Shown here: piece by piece, positions 22,738-34,597 of the stretch
Layout: the number at the start of each line of letters is the position of its first letter
Position numbering within the stretch: the first letter of the stretch is position 1
Assembly (NCBI GenBank): GCA_030549775.1
Contig: CM060175.1
Span: 2,976,564-3,040,563, forward strand
Length of the DNA: 64,000 nucleotides
From: Tamarix chinensis
Taxonomy: Eukaryota; Streptophyta; Magnoliopsida; Caryophyllales; Tamaricaceae
Direction of reading: 5' to 3'
Made by a program: the position numbers and the translations under genes
Notes under the pieces: generated by a model
What the model saw: only the letters and a program-made list of their open reading frames with translations
What the model was told of the DNA's origin: nothing
Databases searched by the model: none

Positions 22738-23922
22738 GTTCTCTATTCTTGAGTGCTTTGAGAAAATTGATTGCTCTTTTATCTTTCTTTGTGTTTAGAA
22801 TGTTTGCTTGGGTGTGTTTGTTATCAATTAGACTTATAAAGCTTATGCACACTTAAACCCCTACATTAAAAATCTTGATTAAGGTTTTTATCATCAAAAT
22901 CAAAGTATAAGATATTGATTGACCTATGAGGTCAATATTTAGGGTTAGTTTACCATGGTTACTGAGTGACTTCTAACCTAGAAGTCCAAGTGTAGTGGAT
23001 ATTAAAGATCTCAGTAGAATCCCCTTGGCATTAGTGATAACTATGGTGAGTGTTAGAGACTCAAATTGAGTGTATGTCCCCTTACCTAGGAGTTCAAGTG
23101 TGTTGGATGTTAAATATTATGGTATAAGCCCCCTACCACTAGTGTATAGTGGTGATGGGAGTTGTAGTCCAATGTTTGTCCCCGTCAGGATAATGCCAAT
23201 TAAAAAGGAGATAATTAATGGAGATTCCTTAGGTGGCATTTGTTATCTTAGGTTATGTTTGGCTTATGAATTATATTTAAGTGGTAGTATACCTATATGT
23301 AATATGTTCTAGCATGATTCTTGTTGTAAATACCTAGTATTTTTACCATGTGTTATCTTATTAAGCATGATCCCTTACATATAGAATGACCCTTACCCTA
23401 TATTAACATAGGTTTGTTATACCAGCACTTTATCATACTGATACTATCTTATGTAATCACTATATTGATATGACCTCTATTCCAATGAGTAGAGGATAAT
23501 TTGCATTGCTATGATTCTCAGCTTAAGTATTTTGAGGATGATGATGTAAGCCAATACTCAAGCATTATAGGGGAGTATTTGCTTTTGTAGTAGAGAGTTA
23601 AGATAACTAGTTTAGCTAATTTCTTTTACCCACTTCATTGGGTTTGCTTTGAAATTTTGGTTATTTAAACTCTTGGCTTGGTTCCTGTATTTTTAGAATA
23701 CTATATAATATTGGCATATCATTTATATTATTATCTCAGGATAGTCTCTTTAGGTTATCTATTTGTTTGGTTCTATTTTATCTTCCATCAGACATAGGTT
23801 AGGTGAATGTTCACACTTCTCATAAGTTTGATACAGTGATGACATCTCCTAGTTTTTGTTTATTAAGCTTCCACACTCTTTTCAAATATAATTTTTAGTA
23901 CTAAAATTTGGGTTTGTTATAG
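22738..23922 (+). mobile_element. Probable LTR-T 3'-end remnant
   Basis: Ends GGGTTTGTTATA, in the style of the other sense-copy ends. It has a weak inverted repeat about 80-135 nt before that and a CTATTCCAATGAGTAG block resembling CTATTCAATGGGAAG at about 52210. A tandem duplication with a period of about 110 bp lies at 22970-23190. It might be the last part of A1 displaced by the 15685-22737 pair, but the alignment is too weak to say. No gene is seen. Confidence 0.4.
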
Positions 23923-23929
23923 ATATACA

Positions 23930-26885
23930 TAGCAACAATCTCTGCAATATTTCTTATTGGTAGAAGATGTTGAAATTCTTTCCACTTGTAGGTGTCATAA
24001 TCATTCATATAATCTATGACTCTCTTATCTCGGATTTCAAGAAGTGATTGCATGACAATCATATTAATTGGAAGAGTATTTCCAACACACTAGTCTTCCA
24101 AGATCCTAGTTTTCCCTTAGACCGAATGACCCATTTAAGACCCTTCTTAAAGAAAGTAAGCACATCATAATGTTACGCCAAACTAGAGAAGCATTCACGT
24201 TTCATCTATGAGATAGAAATGAGACATCAGATAAGTACTTCTCACTGAGTAGTTAAACCCATAGAGAGTCTCATCTTTGTAACAAGCATGTGCTAGCTTC
24301 ATCAACAAGGCATTGTTATTCACAATCATAGCCTTCACTCTAAGGCCTCCCCTATCTTTGCTTTTACATAACAGCTCCCAGCTCACGAGATGAATATTCC
24401 TTTTATTTGCATCACCTCCAAATAAATCTTTGGTGAAGCTTGCCTATTTCATCATTCACACCTTTTAGTAATTTGTAAGTTTGTATTAGGTGTACAGGGA
24501 TAACGCAAGTGACTAATTTGGCTAGTGAAAAAAAAAGTGTGGTCTCTAAGACAAAAGCCTATGTCTCACCGTATCAACAACCATAGAAAAAAAAACTCTT
24601 GGCTTTTTACCTACATGAATATGCACACCTAAGTACTTCCCCAAAGTAGAAGCTAAGGAAAAGCTTGAAAGGCTAAAGATCTCCCAAACTATATGTCATG
24701 GAACAGTAGAGTAAAAGAAAATATAGAATTTATCTCTTCTAAGATTCTATTGTGACGAAGCTTCAAAGAAATTAATCACTCTAAAACAACACCCATTTGT
24801 TGTGTATTTGCTTGTGCAAATAAGAGAAGGTCATCGGCTAAAAATAGATGACTATGTGTCCCTCTCTTTGTGATAATAATTAGCTTCCGACACTTCTCCT
24901 CTACTCTCCTTTTCATGAGATAAGCCAATGCATCAATAAATAGAACAAAAATGTAAGGAGAGATGGGTTCACCTTGTCTAATGCCGATGAAGCTCTGAAG
25001 GCCTGTGACACTTCACCATTCCAAATGACACGTATGGATGGGGAGGTGACGTAAAACATAATGAGACGGATAATATTATTGGGCAACCTCAGATAATGAA
25101 ATGACTACTTAATAAGATCCCAAGACATTCTACCATATGTCATCTTAATTTAAACTTTAACCACCATATAAGCACATGTAACCTTCTTCTTATGCATATG
25201 GTGAACCACTTCTTGCACAATAATAACATTATCACACACTTGTCTGCTCAATAGGAAGCTACTTTGTTTGCACCTAACAACATGAAAAATAATAAGCTTG
25301 AAGAGATTCATGGGGACCATCATTATGGTCTTATCGGCCACATTACAAAGCCCAACCAGTGTAAAATCCTCCACAAGGATAAGATGCTCCATTTTCAAAA
25401 GGAGGGAAAGAAAGGTCTCATTCATAAGTGGTGCAAATTCCTCCAAACTAAAAGCTTGAGCTACTAGCTTGTAAACAACATCCCTAACTACCACCCAACA
25501 CTTATGAAAGAATAATGGAATAAACTAGTTTAGTTATAGGCTTTTATGAAGCTGCATGGAGAAGCTATCATGTTTCACTTCATCGTGCACAATAGGGGTA
25601 GATAAAAATATTAGCATACTCAATAGGATACTCTAGGAGGCAAAAGGGCAATATCTCCCCTTGATACATATTATGCTTTGAGTATAAATTAACAAAGAAC
25701 TATGTCACCATCTCCATCATTATGCCACCTATCTTAGACCCAAGCACCCGTCTCACTCCCCTAACAAGTAACTCAAGCATGTCTCCTCTTCTGTGTGGTC
25801 ATGTTGTGAAAAAAGTGAGTGTTGCGGTCATACAACGTAGCCGAATCCAACTAGTTTTTTGACACCAAAACACTTATTCCTGTGGAAGCTCTAGATTATA
25901 CTCTATAAGCTTCTTCTCTAGTTTCTTTGAACCACATTCATGAGCTTATTTTAAATGCCTTATAAGCATGCCGATAGATTCTTCTTCCTGGTAAAAATGT
26001 TCCCAAAAGTATTTGCATTCCACTCGTGCAAGGTAGGACCACAACTTGCAAGTGACGAGTGGATGTATTGTCCTTATGTCCATCCTTTACAAACCACCTC
26101 TAGAACAAGCTCATTAGTGAACCAAGCACTCTCAGTTGTGAACCCTAGCAGACTAATATTGTCCCTATGTTGCTCTAAGTACGTAAATAACTTGGGATTG
26201 TGATTGGAATAAGTACACAGAAGATGCTGAACATAGGTTGAGCCAAATAAGAAGCATCGATCTTCATTGGACACTAATCTTCATCGAAAACTTCATAATC
26301 AATCCAGGAGCTAATTTTATGACCAACTGTTGTCCCATACCAAGTGAAGTGAGGGACCAAAGACACCCATATTAAAAAGACCACACCCATTCAACCTCTC
26401 CATGAATAAGGAACACCAATAGAATAGCGTGTGACTCCTACCTCTTCATTCATCCAATGAAATATCATTAAAATCATCACCGACAACCCACGGCATATGA
26501 ACAATATTAGACATTGTAAACAAATCTTCCTACTAAGACAATAAAGAGAAGATGGGTGACCCGTAAACAACAATAAATTTGAAGCATTGATTCGTCCAAA
26601 GCCTAATCTTTTTATGAAGCAATTGGGATGAGGCCCCTAGAGCTTGGATATCAATTAAATCCTCCTGCCAAAGGGACCAAATTCAGCCAGCAAAACTGTG
26701 AGCTTCCACACGTACATTGCCCCCTAAACTTGAGCTACTAAATAATAGCATTAAGCTCTATGACCGCTTATCTTAGTCTCGACTAAAACCATAAAAGCAG
26801 GGTCATACGGCTTGATAAGAGAAGCAAAGTTAAGCCGGAACGAATTGGTTCCAACTCATTCAACATTCCATACTAGGAACCGACA
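23930..26885 (-). pseudogene. Second LINE (L1 type), endonuclease and RT, heavily decayed
   Basis: Read on the minus strand: F-L-V-W-N-V opens the endonuclease (about 26865), followed by V-E-T-K-I-S. The RT shows G-L-C-N-V-A near 25350, a Q-S-S-F-L-L-S-R-Q block near 25255, I-R-Q-G-E-P-I-S-P-Y near 24980, and the catalytic L-A-D-D with the aspartate codons at 24830-24835. S-W-E-L-L-C-K and G-G-L-R-V-K-A follow near 24370. There are many stops and shifts. ORF1 and the zf-RVT tail are not seen; the 3' end stops where the LTR-T remnant begins, so that repeat may have cut it. It differs from the 991-5040 LINE in the RT motifs, so it is probably a different subfamily. Confidence 0.8.
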
Positions 26886-27250
26886 ATTATTCGGGCTAAG
26901 TCATAGGAAAAACACTTAGCTAGAGTTGGATGGGTATACCACAATTTATACTGAAAGTACACCACAACTATATAATAGACCCAGTAATCTCTCGGCAAGT
27001 GAGGGTGGTGCATGTTAAAATACCCTGTTTGTAGGAATTGATACGGGAAAGGGTAGGCGGACAGAATGATTAAAAACCTAGAAAAAAAAGGGGGGGGGGA
27101 AGCTTGTCAACCCGTCGGCCAAAAACAAGGATTTTGCGTTGTCATAAACAAGTCCAAGGTACAAACAACAATCCTTCAAAATTTAGATGACTACAAAATT
27201 CAAGACAAAATCAAGGTACCTAGCACCTAATCATACATGGACTAATACGA
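26886..27250. other. Intergenic DNA between the LINE and the PPR gene
   Basis: No gene is seen. It includes an A-run followed by a G-run at about 27082-27100. It probably holds the 3' flank of the PPR transcript. Confidence 0.6.
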
Positions 27251-27256
27251 TTTATT
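27251..27256 (-). terminator. Candidate poly(A) signal of the PPR gene
   Basis: Minus-strand AATAAA, about 90 nt after the stop codon, in a TTAATAATAAATCG context. Plant poly(A) signals are loose, so this is only a candidate. Confidence 0.45.
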
Positions 27257-27346
27257 ATTAACAGAAATATAAGTACATGGAAATTTTGAGGTTCCTGCAG
27301 CTGATGAGAACGCCCAGACCGACCTGTAACAGTTTTCGCGCCCCAG

Positions 27347-29971
27347 CTAGAGCAAATGCATGCGCTCGACATACGACTGCATCAACCATCTATTAAGAGG
27401 TTCGCCGCATCCAACGAAACACCCAGAATTCCCGTTCTCTGTGAAAAACGGGAAGCAGAATAAGTCGAGCAATTCTTGCACTGCTTGCCTCACTAACGAA
27501 GATCCAGTCACCTTGCTCCTACGGCCCCATCCCGTAACAATATCAATCCTGCTTGGTCCAACGCCAGACACGAGCAACTGCCTACGGAACCAGGCAAGCG
27601 TCCTTGACAAGGCCGTCACAGCTGTTCCGTCAGACATGACATGGAGGTTGATAAGCCAGTAATATTTGCTCTTCTCCTTGACGGCATCTGGGTACACATT
27701 CTTTTCGGCAGCCACCTCCCATACTGAGCCAGCTTCTTCTTTCAAACCCGACTTATGGAGAAAATCAACCACAGCATCAACAAGTCCCCTTTTACTCTCT
27801 CTATCCTCACTGTGCATCAGGTCCAAAAACCGTCCCACATGATCCCTCACGTTCTGCCCATCAGGTCCCGCAGGTGGCATGGAGAGCAAGAAGGCATGAG
27901 CAGGATGGCCAGTTATGGCCATCAGCTGGCCACAAAATCCCATGTCAAATGATGACTTTGCCTCTGTACTGTTACTGAGAAGCAAAGTGTAAGTCTGAAG
28001 AGAAGGTCGAAGACCCATTTGAAGCATGCTTTGAAGCAACTTATATGCATCTACAAACCTGTGCACCCTGAGGAAAGCACTGAGCAATGAGTTGCAGGTT
28101 GGAACGTTAGGGAATAAACCTGCATTCAACATTGCTTGATACCATGCCAAGGCCTTTCCGGCATTTCCAACTTTGCCCCACAGGTCCACTAAGAGACCAT
28201 AAACAGGTTCATCCGGAACCCAGTTCTTCCTCTTCATCTCAGCAAAAATTTCCTCAGCTTCCTCAAGGTATCCACAGTGACCAAGGACTTCCATCACAAT
28301 ACTGTAAGTTACTTTGTCCGGCTCATGTCCTGTATTCTTCATATCCCGATATATCTCAAGTGCAACAGGATAATTCCTTGCCTTTGCCTGTAAAGCAATC
28401 ATGATGTTATATGTAACAAGATTTGGGAGACAACCGTGGTCAACCATCTCACAAAAGAGCTTATGGGCGGCAGCCAAATGACCAGCTTTTCCAAGGCAGT
28501 TGATAATTACACTGTAGGTGAAAGTGTCTGGAGAAAGCCCAGCCTCTTGCATTCGTTGGTACATATACATGGCAACATCAAAGTAACCAGCTTTAGCATG
28601 GATGTCAATCAATGTGCAATAGGTAACACGGTCAGGCTGACACCCAGCGGCCTGCATCCGATTGAAAACATTGAGAGCTTCATTCAGGTAGTTAGCACGT
28701 CCATAACTGTGGATCAGTCTGTTATATGTCACAACATTTGGCTGACATCCATCAGCAATCATCTCACTAAGCAAGATATTAATTGCGTCAAACTGTCTCG
28801 CCCGTCCTAGGATACCAACCATGGTAGTATATGTATGTCCATCGTGCTTAAACCTAGGCTGTCTCTTAAGCCAATTGAAAAAGCCAAGTGCAACAGAATG
28901 GTCCTTGATCTGCTTTAGAACTTGATTTCCCTGATAAGCATCCATTGAGAAGTTAAGTTTATCAAGAGCTGCTTCGGCAGCTGGACTCCACCTCATCCTT
29001 CCCAAAATGTCCAAAACACCCTCCACAACTTGAACCGTGCTTACTGACTGTCTAACAGCTGGAACACTTCCCATTTGCAACTTTGTGTCCTTGTGGTGCA
29101 TGTTGAGAGAGTGAGGGGATCTGCCTGTTGGCTTTGCCTTAGAGGTCTGAGCACTGGAAACAGAAGGCAATGATTCATGATGACTTGTACCTGCCCTAGA
29201 TCCCTGCCGCACATAAGTTGCTCTACTTGCACATACATCCTGGACTTCTACTGGATTTTCTACTCCCCTACTGCTACTACGGGTGTATCCTTTGGCAGGA
29301 ACATGGTTGTCATTAGAACATGGTTGCCTCGCACTCTGATCGCTGCTCGAAGAATCTGGCACGATTTTCACAGAAGATGATTTCCTGTGAATACTGTCAA
29401 AGCTAGCTTTCTTTACAGATTTCACATTTGAGGATTTAACATTGGAAGGAGTTCTAGCAGGACTGACCATATAATTTATATTTTGGATCGTTCCACTTCC
29501 ATCAGACACAGGAAGCTTGTAATTCACTAAATCTGATAGTAAGCTTGCTGCAGCAATACCAGCCTTTAACAACTGGTCAGCCATATGGGGTGAAGTGCTT
29601 AAAGCATGCTCTTGCTCAGCATCACTGTCGGCCGCATATCTGACACATTCTGACCTCCCCAAAGCAGTTGGAGCAACAGTCTGTTGAGATACAGTAGGTG
29701 ATGGGTGAACATTCTCAGATTTCTCAGAAGTTCCTGCTTTTAGTCCATCCCCAGTAGGAAGGGAAACTACTCTTGTCACTGCAGGTCTTGACACAAATGG
29801 AGATGATTTGGGTTGAACCAACAAATCTTTTCTAGGCTGTCTTCTTGAGAGACAGTTTTCATCTTCAGGGCAGGAGCAGGAACTTCCATCTGCAGGACTA
29901 CATCTAGACCCGCTATATAATATGGTCCTAGCGCAATTTGAAAGATTGCTGATCTGCTTTGCTCGCAGCAT
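27347..29971 (-). CDS. PPR-SMR protein, resembling Arabidopsis At1g18900/At1g74750
   Basis: An intact single-exon coding region of 874 codons, ended by TAG at 27347-27349. The start is the ATG whose codon is 29969-29971 (MLRAKQIS); upstream in-frame codons lack ATG. The N-terminal third is Ser-rich and poorly ordered. It opens with a basic, hydroxylated stretch poor in acidic residues that could be an organelle-targeting peptide. From about residue 375 to 690 there are about nine P-type PPR motifs of 35 residues, with repeated V-T-Y-N/C-x-L-I and A-G-C-Q-P-D/N signatures. PPR arrays bind single-stranded RNA, usually in mitochondria or plastids. The C-terminal SMR domain (about 770-860) shows I-N-L-H-V-M-S and T-G-W-G-R-R-S-K-V-T-G-S-S. 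The family match is from memory of the architecture. RNA target and compartment are not known. Neighbours on both sides are transposons. Confidence 0.95.
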   Translation of the reverse strand: MLRAKQISNLSNCARTILYSGSRCSPADGSSCSCPEDENCLSRRQPRKDLLVQPKSSPFVSRPAVTRVVSLPTGDGLKAGTSEKSENVHPSPTVSQQTVAPTALGRSECVRYAADSDAEQEHALSTSPHMADQLLKAGIAAASLLSDLVNYKLPVSDGSGTIQNINYMVSPARTPSNVKSSNVKSVKKASFDSIHRKSSSVKIVPDSSSSDQSARQPCSNDNHVPAKGYTRSSSRGVENPVEVQDVCASRATYVRQGSRAGTSHHESLPSVSSAQTSKAKPTGRSPHSLNMHHKDTKLQMGSVPAVRQSVSTVQVVEGVLDILGRMRWSPAAEAALDKLNFSMDAYQGNQVLKQIKDHSVALGFFNWLKRQPRFKHDGHTYTTMVGILGRARQFDAINILLSEMIADGCQPNVVTYNRLIHSYGRANYLNEALNVFNRMQAAGCQPDRVTYCTLIDIHAKAGYFDVAMYMYQRMQEAGLSPDTFTYSVIINCLGKAGHLAAAHKLFCEMVDHGCLPNLVTYNIMIALQAKARNYPVALEIYRDMKNTGHEPDKVTYSIVMEVLGHCGYLEEAEEIFAEMKRKNWVPDEPVYGLLVDLWGKVGNAGKALAWYQAMLNAGLFPNVPTCNSLLSAFLRVHRFVDAYKLLQSMLQMGLRPSLQTYTLLLSNSTEAKSSFDMGFCGQLMAITGHPAHAFLLSMPPAGPDGQNVRDHVGRFLDLMHSEDRESKRGLVDAVVDFLHKSGLKEEAGSVWEVAAEKNVYPDAVKEKSKYYWLINLHVMSDGTAVTALSRTLAWFRRQLLVSGVGPSRIDIVTGWGRRSKVTGSSLVRQAVQELLDLFCFPFFTENGNSGCFVGCGEPLNRWLMQSYVERMHLL

Positions 29972-29992
29972 GATCGGCAAATGTTGTTAAAC

Positions 29993-31627
29993 CTACAACA
30001 TGGAAGCATAAAGGGTTGCTTATATGCTAGAATAAGCCAACATAAAAGGCTAAATTCTCTTGAATATGAACAATACAAATAACAAACTAGTGCTTAAAAT
30101 TCACAGTGGCATACACATTTTCCTAATGTACAAACAACCTGAATTAAAATGCAGAAGTAGATTGCAAATTGAACAATGAAATGAAGCAAATGCAAACAGC
30201 CAACCTGCTGATATGCACCAAGAATCCATACCACAGGATCTTGTCCCTATGAATGCATTTTAGGACACAATTGTTCTTTCTTATGCTATCCAATAGATAA
30301 TCATCACTGGGTACCTCTTCCCCAAAATCAGTAGAATGGAAACAAGCCCTTAACAGTATCTCCTAGCATAAGCATCTCTAATAGGCCATTATAGGTTACT
30401 CATCTCTCTGTTTCCCTATCATTTTGTGTGAAAAACATGCCATCCATTTACCATAACTTAAACCATTCATTTCAGATGAAATAATGGCAAAATCACACTT
30501 GCTAACTTACTGACAAGCAATAAAACCGCGGTTGCGATCGCAGCATCGCGGTATCGGGGCATCGCGAATGACATTTTATATGTTGCGGTTGTCGCGGTGT
30601 GATTTTTTAATTCTTTTCACAACAAATACTGGCAAATATCGGTAAACATCGACCAATATCGGCTAATATCGGCAAAATATCGGCTGATATCCGAAATTTC
30701 GCCAATATTGCGGCGATAAATATGTGATTTTCTGAAACGGCCGCAATTTTGGAATTTTACGTCGCGGCTGACCCAAAAACCGCAAAATTGCGGCCGATAC
30801 GCAATTGCGGTACCGATATTTCATTGTATGCTTACTGAGGCAAAATGTAAAAGGCGTAGCATCTGATGGTATGGCAACACGCCTTCCACAATTTCCTTCT
30901 TTCCATCTTAACTAGTCTCTATTGCCCATGATGTAATTTCATTGTTATCAATGGGGAAGAAAATGCAATTTGGTTCTGTCAGACGCAAGTAAACACAACT
31001 CATCAACAATATTCACCAGTGATCAAGGGGCACAAATTGAGTTGGGAGTATATATACCACCGCTTATCTCCCGACTCCCACCAAGAAAGAAATTTTAACA
31101 GGAGCAAAGCAGGGGCAGGGGGGGATGGGGAATTTTTTTTCATTGTACAACAGCATCCTCAACAAGGACGCCTCCGATTGTTGCCAAACCAAGCATGCCG
31201 CTGTACCAAAGAAAAATATAAAAGCGCAGACCCGTATTCCGAGCAATAGAAATCAGATCGATTAATGAAACCAAAATTCCAACCAGCAACTTGACTCAAC
31301 GGACATTATCTAAACACCAAACACAAAAGTCTGGATCACACAGTACTGCCTCATTGAATTGATCAAGGAACCCACATGTGCATTCTATTTTCCCTCTCCC
31401 CTTCCCCACAACGTGAACCACCGATCACCCATCAAATTACCACACTTCACGTGAGAAATCAATCAACATATTTCACGTCACTAATAAATACGGAAAAAAA
31501 AAACATACAGATTTTACAAGCAACATATGAAAAGTATCAGGAAACGAGTTCAAAATACACCAAATATACAGCTGAATTCAGAAGTGAATGAGAAGAGTCA
31601 ACCGAGAGTCATTAGAGAAGGAATCAC
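29993..31627 (-). other. Probable 5'-UTR intron of the PPR gene
   Basis: On the minus strand a donor-like CAG|GTGATT (GT at 31626-31627) and an acceptor-like TTGTAG|GT (AG at 29993-29994) would join an upstream non-coding exon to the ATG exon, 21 nt before the ATG. The region between is AT-rich, carries a MITE (30514-30830) and has no conserved frame. Other acceptors are possible; RNA data would settle it. Confidence 0.45.
30514..30830. mobile_element. hAT-like MITE, 317 bp, with perfect 8-bp TSD
   Basis: CTTACTGA stands on both sides (30506-30513 and 30831-30838). The ends are inverted repeats: CAAGCAATAAAACCGCGG on the left against CATACAATGAAATATCGG from the right. An 8-bp duplication with CA-starting ends points to the hAT superfamily. 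The interior is rich in CpG and ATATCGG-type words, unlike its AT-rich surroundings, and has no coding capacity. It sits inside the probable 5'-UTR intron of the PPR gene. Confidence 0.85.
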
Positions 31628-31830
31628 CTGAAAATAGCATAAATGGTATTGAGTTTCCAGCCGTCGAATAGAAGAGAAAGAATTTACGAGAAACGTTGAG
31701 AAATAGAGAGAGGGCCGGCGGCTGGCTCTTCTCCCTCTGCTTCCTTCCTGGTGTCCAGTGTCAACCCTGAAAATGAGATTCCAAGCAAATTGGGGACTGT
31801 CTCTCTCTCTCTGGCTATACGAGGCCTTTT
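31628..31830 (-). promoter_or_regulatory. First non-coding exon and promoter-proximal region of the PPR gene
   Basis: A locally GC-richer block with a GCCGGCGGC core (about 31715) lies just upstream of the inferred donor, followed outward by a (CT)n run at about 31795-31813. On the minus strand this is a GA run, a common feature near plant transcription starts. No convincing TATA box is seen. The transcription start is not determined. Confidence 0.45.
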
Positions 31831-34588
31831 AAGTTTTACCCTACTTTACTCTATTTTTTATTCTTTTTAATTTATGTAATCACCTATTTTTCAATTTAAT
31901 GATTTTTCTTTCTCTTTTTGTTTGGCATGTGCGTAAGGATTGTTTGTGGTCTGCAAATGCAGAACGTAGATATATGGCCCTCCGTGATTTTCCTGTATTA
32001 TTATAGCGTTTAATAAATCATATAATGTTAACTCTATTTATTGATATATATATATAGGGAGAATCTTCTATGAACGAAAACTTTTTTTCATCCTATAGCA
32101 TAAAAGCGAGTTGTTCGTATCTTTCCACGGGAAGGGGAAATTTATACATCGATGATATAGTGATGAGTGAGGACAATGCCACCTATTTTATAAATAAAAA
32201 TTTATATTGATATATTTTTGATAAAAAAAATTATAATTAAATATTAGTATAATAATGTTGGAATTTCCATGTTTTAGTATAATAATGATATTTAAATAAA
32301 ATAGATATATGTAATAATATTGAAAGACACGAACAATATAATAAAATATACATTAATTTATTTATGATAAAATATTGTGAGAATGGTGTTGAAATTTTAT
32401 TTTAAATTTTAGTAGAATAATAATAAAAGACAGGCATCATAATGGTGACATATTAGTACAGAAATAGTGAAAAATATGTATAATAATAGTAAATGATCGA
32501 GATAATAGTGTTTAAATTTTGTAGTTTTCATGCTAAAATATGTTTTTATTTAGAGTGAAATATTAGTATAAATAAGATGAAAGATTAGTAGAACTGGTTG
32601 AAAGATTTTGAGAAAAATATTTTAAAATTTTAGTAGGATACTACTGAAAGATTTGTAAAATTGTGATAAAACATTTGTACATTTTTTGTGAAATGTAAGC
32701 ATTTTTTTTTTTGCCAAATTTATGTAAAACAAATACAATAAAGAAAATGTTGAGACATATTTAAAATAATTGTGAAAGATTAGTTCAATGTTGATGGAAG
32801 ATCGGTTTGGTTATGGTAAAAGATTAATTTATATATAATGAAGCATTGATTATATTTTATAGAGAAATATCGTCGATGAAATACCAATTCAGTTATGATA
32901 AAATATCAATTTATGTATGAAATGCTTATTATATTCTCTAATGAAATGTTAACTTAAATTTGATTAAAAATACAATAAGATATTGTAAAAGATCAGTTTT
33001 TGTATGATAAAAGAACATTTTATATATAATATATGAAATAAAAATAATAAAAATATATAGAAATTTTTTTTAAAGTTATATCAATATATGTATCTATTTT
33101 TTTTTTCATAAAAATTAATAAGTAAGACATGTATGAACACATTGAACGATGTATTGAAAGTCATTTTTTATTTAAATATTACTAATTTATACCCAAAATA
33201 CATATTAGAATGTATATCTAGATATATAATAGAATTTGCTCCGGACCTACAAGTCACTCGACCAAATATTTCCTAAGAGAATTGAAAAGCCATCATTATT
33301 TGATAGAATTATGGGTTTTTATGTTTAATTTAAACTCTATTAGTTATTTCACTAATTTGTCCAAACTTTTAGAAGGCAATTAACTTATCATATCACTTCA
33401 ATTATATCCTTTATTAGGAACTACTAGAGGAATTAATATGCTAAAAATACAAGATAAAAATTAGACTTTGAATTTCTTTTACTTTATTTTATATATATAA
33501 AGTTGTACCTAAATTAACTTTATTTTTAGAACTAAGAAGTAGTTATAAGCCTTTAGAATTGCAGATGAGTTAAGTAATAGTTTAATTAAAAGAGTTGCTT
33601 TCAAACCTTATTATTAAATAAATCGAGTTTAAGTTGAAATAGACATAACTTAAAAAAATTATTTGAGATTCCTAAAATTATAATTAAGAGTTTATTTATA
33701 ATTACCACATTATATATCAGTAGTGTTTATCAATTTATTTATAATAATTAGTTTTAAATCAACTATTATGTTATATATAAACTAGTTGAACCTAATAGAG
33801 ATAAAAACAGAAAACTTATGATTATACGTTTAGTATAAAAAAAAATATTTTTAATGTATATATAAATTGAGTTGATAATAAAGTTTCTAATAATATAAAA
33901 TATGGCAATGAAATTAATTTCTATTATTGGGACCAACTCATTTTCTTAATATCTATGCTAATTCAATAAAATTATTTCTAAATAAATTTTAAAATTCCAT
34001 TAAAAGTGCTAATAATTAACAATAACAATTTTCTGAAACCTTACAATGTACCGCAAATGCAGCAGGTTATTTGTTTGATTTTTGATAGTGTGACATAAAA
34101 AAAAATATAAATTCTTTACCGCAATATTTTTATTATTACTGATATTTAATATCTAAAATATATTATTTTCTAGTTTTGATCCAACCAAAATGATGGAGAG
34201 AAATCGCATCGAAACTTAACTAGGACCACGAGAGCACCTTATGTGAAAACCCGATATATATATAATATCTCACGCTGTAGAGAGAAACATATGCCTTGAA
34301 AGAGGACAAAATATGAAAATGAAACTAAATATTTTTCTGTCTTGTGCATCAAGAAAGATCTTTCTCCCTCGTCATTGCAGCCAGTGATAATTTCCCGTGT
34401 GCTGCCTCCCTGAATCTTATTTGTGGATGACATGAAAGAACACGTATGACGACACCTTTCTCAAATGCAGTCTACGGCTCTTTCCAACGTGTATGGCTGA
34501 GCTGTTCTGTACCGTCTTGGAATACGAGTAGTGTCGTAGATTATACGAAAGCGACGTTTGGTAGCACTAAATAAATTATTACCGGGAA
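31831..34588. other. AT-rich intergenic DNA with a degenerate repeat field
   Basis: No gene is seen. From about 32200 to 33050 the sequence keeps returning to variants of GAAATATTAGTATAATAATG and TGAAAGATTAG at irregular spacing, as in an old decayed tandem array. The block GGGAGAATCTTCTAT at about 32056 and the reverse complement GGAGCAAATTCTAT from about 33227-33241 may be the inverted ends of one element covering this field. I found no target duplication for it. Confidence 0.4.
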
Positions 34589-34597
34589 CTTAGGAGC

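Noticed and set aside
27360..29380. Several plus-strand frames across the PPR gene.
   Set aside because: Shadows of the minus-strand coding sequence.
29972..29980. A PPR start three codons upstream (TTG).
   Set aside because: TTG is not a likely plant nuclear start; the first ATG (29969-29971) fits the family N-terminus.
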